From: Flavobacteriales bacterium
Lineage (GTDB): Bacteria > Bacteroidota > Bacteroidia > Flavobacteriales > BACL11
Assembly (NCBI GenBank): GCA_002730985.1
Contig: PCBP01000016.1
Span: 1-21,781, forward strand
Reading direction: 5' to 3'
Length of the DNA: 21,781 bases
In this document: positions 21,054-21,781 of the stretch, one piece after another
Numbering within the stretch: position 1 is the first letter of the stretch
Layout: every line of letters starts with the position of its first letter
The notes under the pieces: model-generated
The model's input: only the letters and a program-made list of their open reading frames with translations
Database searches by the model: none
What the model was told of the DNA's origin: nothing
Translations under genes and position numbers: made by a program

Positions 21054-21781
21054 ATGAGAAACGAACAAATTAAAAAATTATGTATTGTGTTTTTTTTCAT
21101 AGCATCTTTTAACTCAAATGGTCAAGAGAACAAGCAATCTGCTTTTACATTCAATTACAATTACCAAATTCCAATTGGAAATCTAGCGAACACCTTTGGC
21201 AACAACTCAATTGTCGGATCTTCTTATTTTTTAGAGACAAGCAATAATCTAATCTTTGGGATTGAAGGCAACTATATGTTTGCCCCAACTATCAAAGACT
21301 CTACTATTTTTAATAATATCAGCACCTCAGATGGTGCAATCATAGGTGCAGATGGTCAGTACGCGAATGTAAATGTAATGCAAAGAGGTTTTGACTGCTA
21401 TTTATTTGCTGGCTATACTCTCCACCCCTCAGAAAATAATCTAAGTGGAATTTATATTTACCAAGGATTTGGATATCTACAACACCAAATATTTATTGAT
21501 ACTAAAAACCAAAATGTACCACAACTAGATGAAGAAATGAAAAAAGGATATGATCATTTCTCTAATGGATTTAGCACAAAGTTATCTGTTGACTACAATT
21601 ATTATCATCAAAAAGGAAGATTTCAAATAAGCACAGGAATTAACTACACAATTGCTTATACTAAAAATCAAAGAGCATATGATTTTGCAGGAAATACGTA
21701 CTACGATAACGAAAGAAACTGGGATAAATTACTAGGATTTAAAATTGCAATAATTATCCCTATCAAAAGAAAAAATGAAGA
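21054..21781 (+). CDS. outer-membrane beta-barrel protein, 3' end cut by the window
   Basis: An open frame of 242 complete codons runs off the window edge. It begins MRNEQIKKLCIVFFFIASFN and has a cleavable signal peptide, probably cut after the GQ near residue 24 (NSNGQ-EN). The rest alternates polar and aromatic residues as beta-barrel strands do, e.g. AFTFNYNYQIPIGNLA, LIFGIEGNYMFAP, GFDCYLFAGYTL, GIYIYQGFGYLQHQIFI, STKLSVDYNYYH, RFQISTGINYTIAY and LLGFKIAIIIPI. Conserved-looking turns are GADGQYANVNVMQRGFD, VPQLDEEMKKGYDHFSNGF and RAYDFAG; I recall these from an unnamed Bacteroidota outer-membrane family whose members end soon after the last strand, so only a few residues are likely missing. 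The function is unknown. It is divergent from rfbB; a weak -7 match (TATTTTAG) lies eight bases before the ATG. Confidence 0.8.
   Translation, partial: MRNEQIKKLCIVFFFIASFNSNGQENKQSAFTFNYNYQIPIGNLANTFGNNSIVGSSYFLETSNNLIFGIEGNYMFAPTIKDSTIFNNISTSDGAIIGADGQYANVNVMQRGFDCYLFAGYTLHPSENNLSGIYIYQGFGYLQHQIFIDTKNQNVPQLDEEMKKGYDHFSNGFSTKLSVDYNYYHQKGRFQISTGINYTIAYTKNQRAYDFAGNTYYDNERNWDKLLGFKIAIIIPIKRKNE

Noticed and set aside
1..21781. CRISPR array, transposon, prophage or defence island
   Set aside because: No spaced direct repeats, transposase, integrase or known defence domain; the genes are chromosomal housekeeping ones with matching base composition.
1..21781. tRNA or rRNA genes
   Set aside because: All intergenic gaps except 10126-10419 are under 100 bases, and none contains a cloverleaf-like segment such as GGTTCGA with flanking arms.

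Overview
The window looks like the chromosome of a member of the Bacteroidota, most likely an AT-rich, compact, probably marine Flavobacteriales-type bacterium. The evidence is: at least eleven genes preceded by an exact copy of the Bacteroidota -7 promoter element TAnnTTTG; no convincing Shine-Dalgarno sequences; YebC, DUF2061, rhomboid and cystathionine-synthase-type proteins whose wording I know from Flavobacteriia; and a pair of membrane proteins (DUF6427-like and DUF6341-like) next to pur genes. The exact species cannot be told from the sequence. Nearly all of it is core housekeeping DNA. I see no insertion sequence, integrase, phage gene, CRISPR array, rRNA or tRNA.

Layout. 89-3236: purine synthesis genes purQ and purD, separated by a polytopic membrane protein and a divergent 58-residue single-helix protein. 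3242-5792: yebC and lepA, in one leftward run with purD. 5881-6797: a small DUF2061 membrane protein and a rhomboid protease. 6859-9597: polA, whose 3'-5' exonuclease domain has lost its catalytic acids. 9594-10125: two tandem, diverged copies of a tiny two-helix membrane protein separated by a strong hairpin terminator. 10126-10419: a gene-free, very AT-rich stretch. 10420-12273: cystathionine gamma-synthase followed by a short-chain dehydrogenase. 12354-15713: an EamA transporter, then the run yicC-gmk-nadD-lipoprotein with overlaps or gaps of 0-2 bases. 15810-16286: a spermidine-acetyltransferase-like GNAT enzyme. 16294-17681: mqnB-mqnD, two steps of the futalosine route to menaquinone. 17724-19172: folE and fabD. 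19167-20954: rfbB and a CpsB/CapC-type phosphatase, surface-polysaccharide genes. 21054-end: an outer-membrane beta-barrel protein cut by the window edge, probably only by its last few residues.

How the genes fit together. PurQ and PurD serve IMP synthesis and Gmk carries GMP to GDP. NadD makes NAD precursors, FolE makes dihydroneopterin triphosphate, FabD feeds fatty-acid synthesis, and MqnB/MqnD feed menaquinone for respiration. RfbB and the CpsB-like protein belong to surface-glycan assembly. These are separate housekeeping tasks packed tightly: three convergent gene pairs share their stop codons, and several divergent pairs have back-to-back -7 elements.

Most worth a second look: the tandem two-helix paralogs, the proofreading-dead PolA, three genes whose -7 element lies 3-6 bases from the start codon (candidate leaderless mRNAs), the palindromic double promoter between mqnB and folE, and the uncharacterised lipoprotein fused end-to-end to the nadD operon. 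I do not see a clear new multi-gene system; the window is mainly ordinary.
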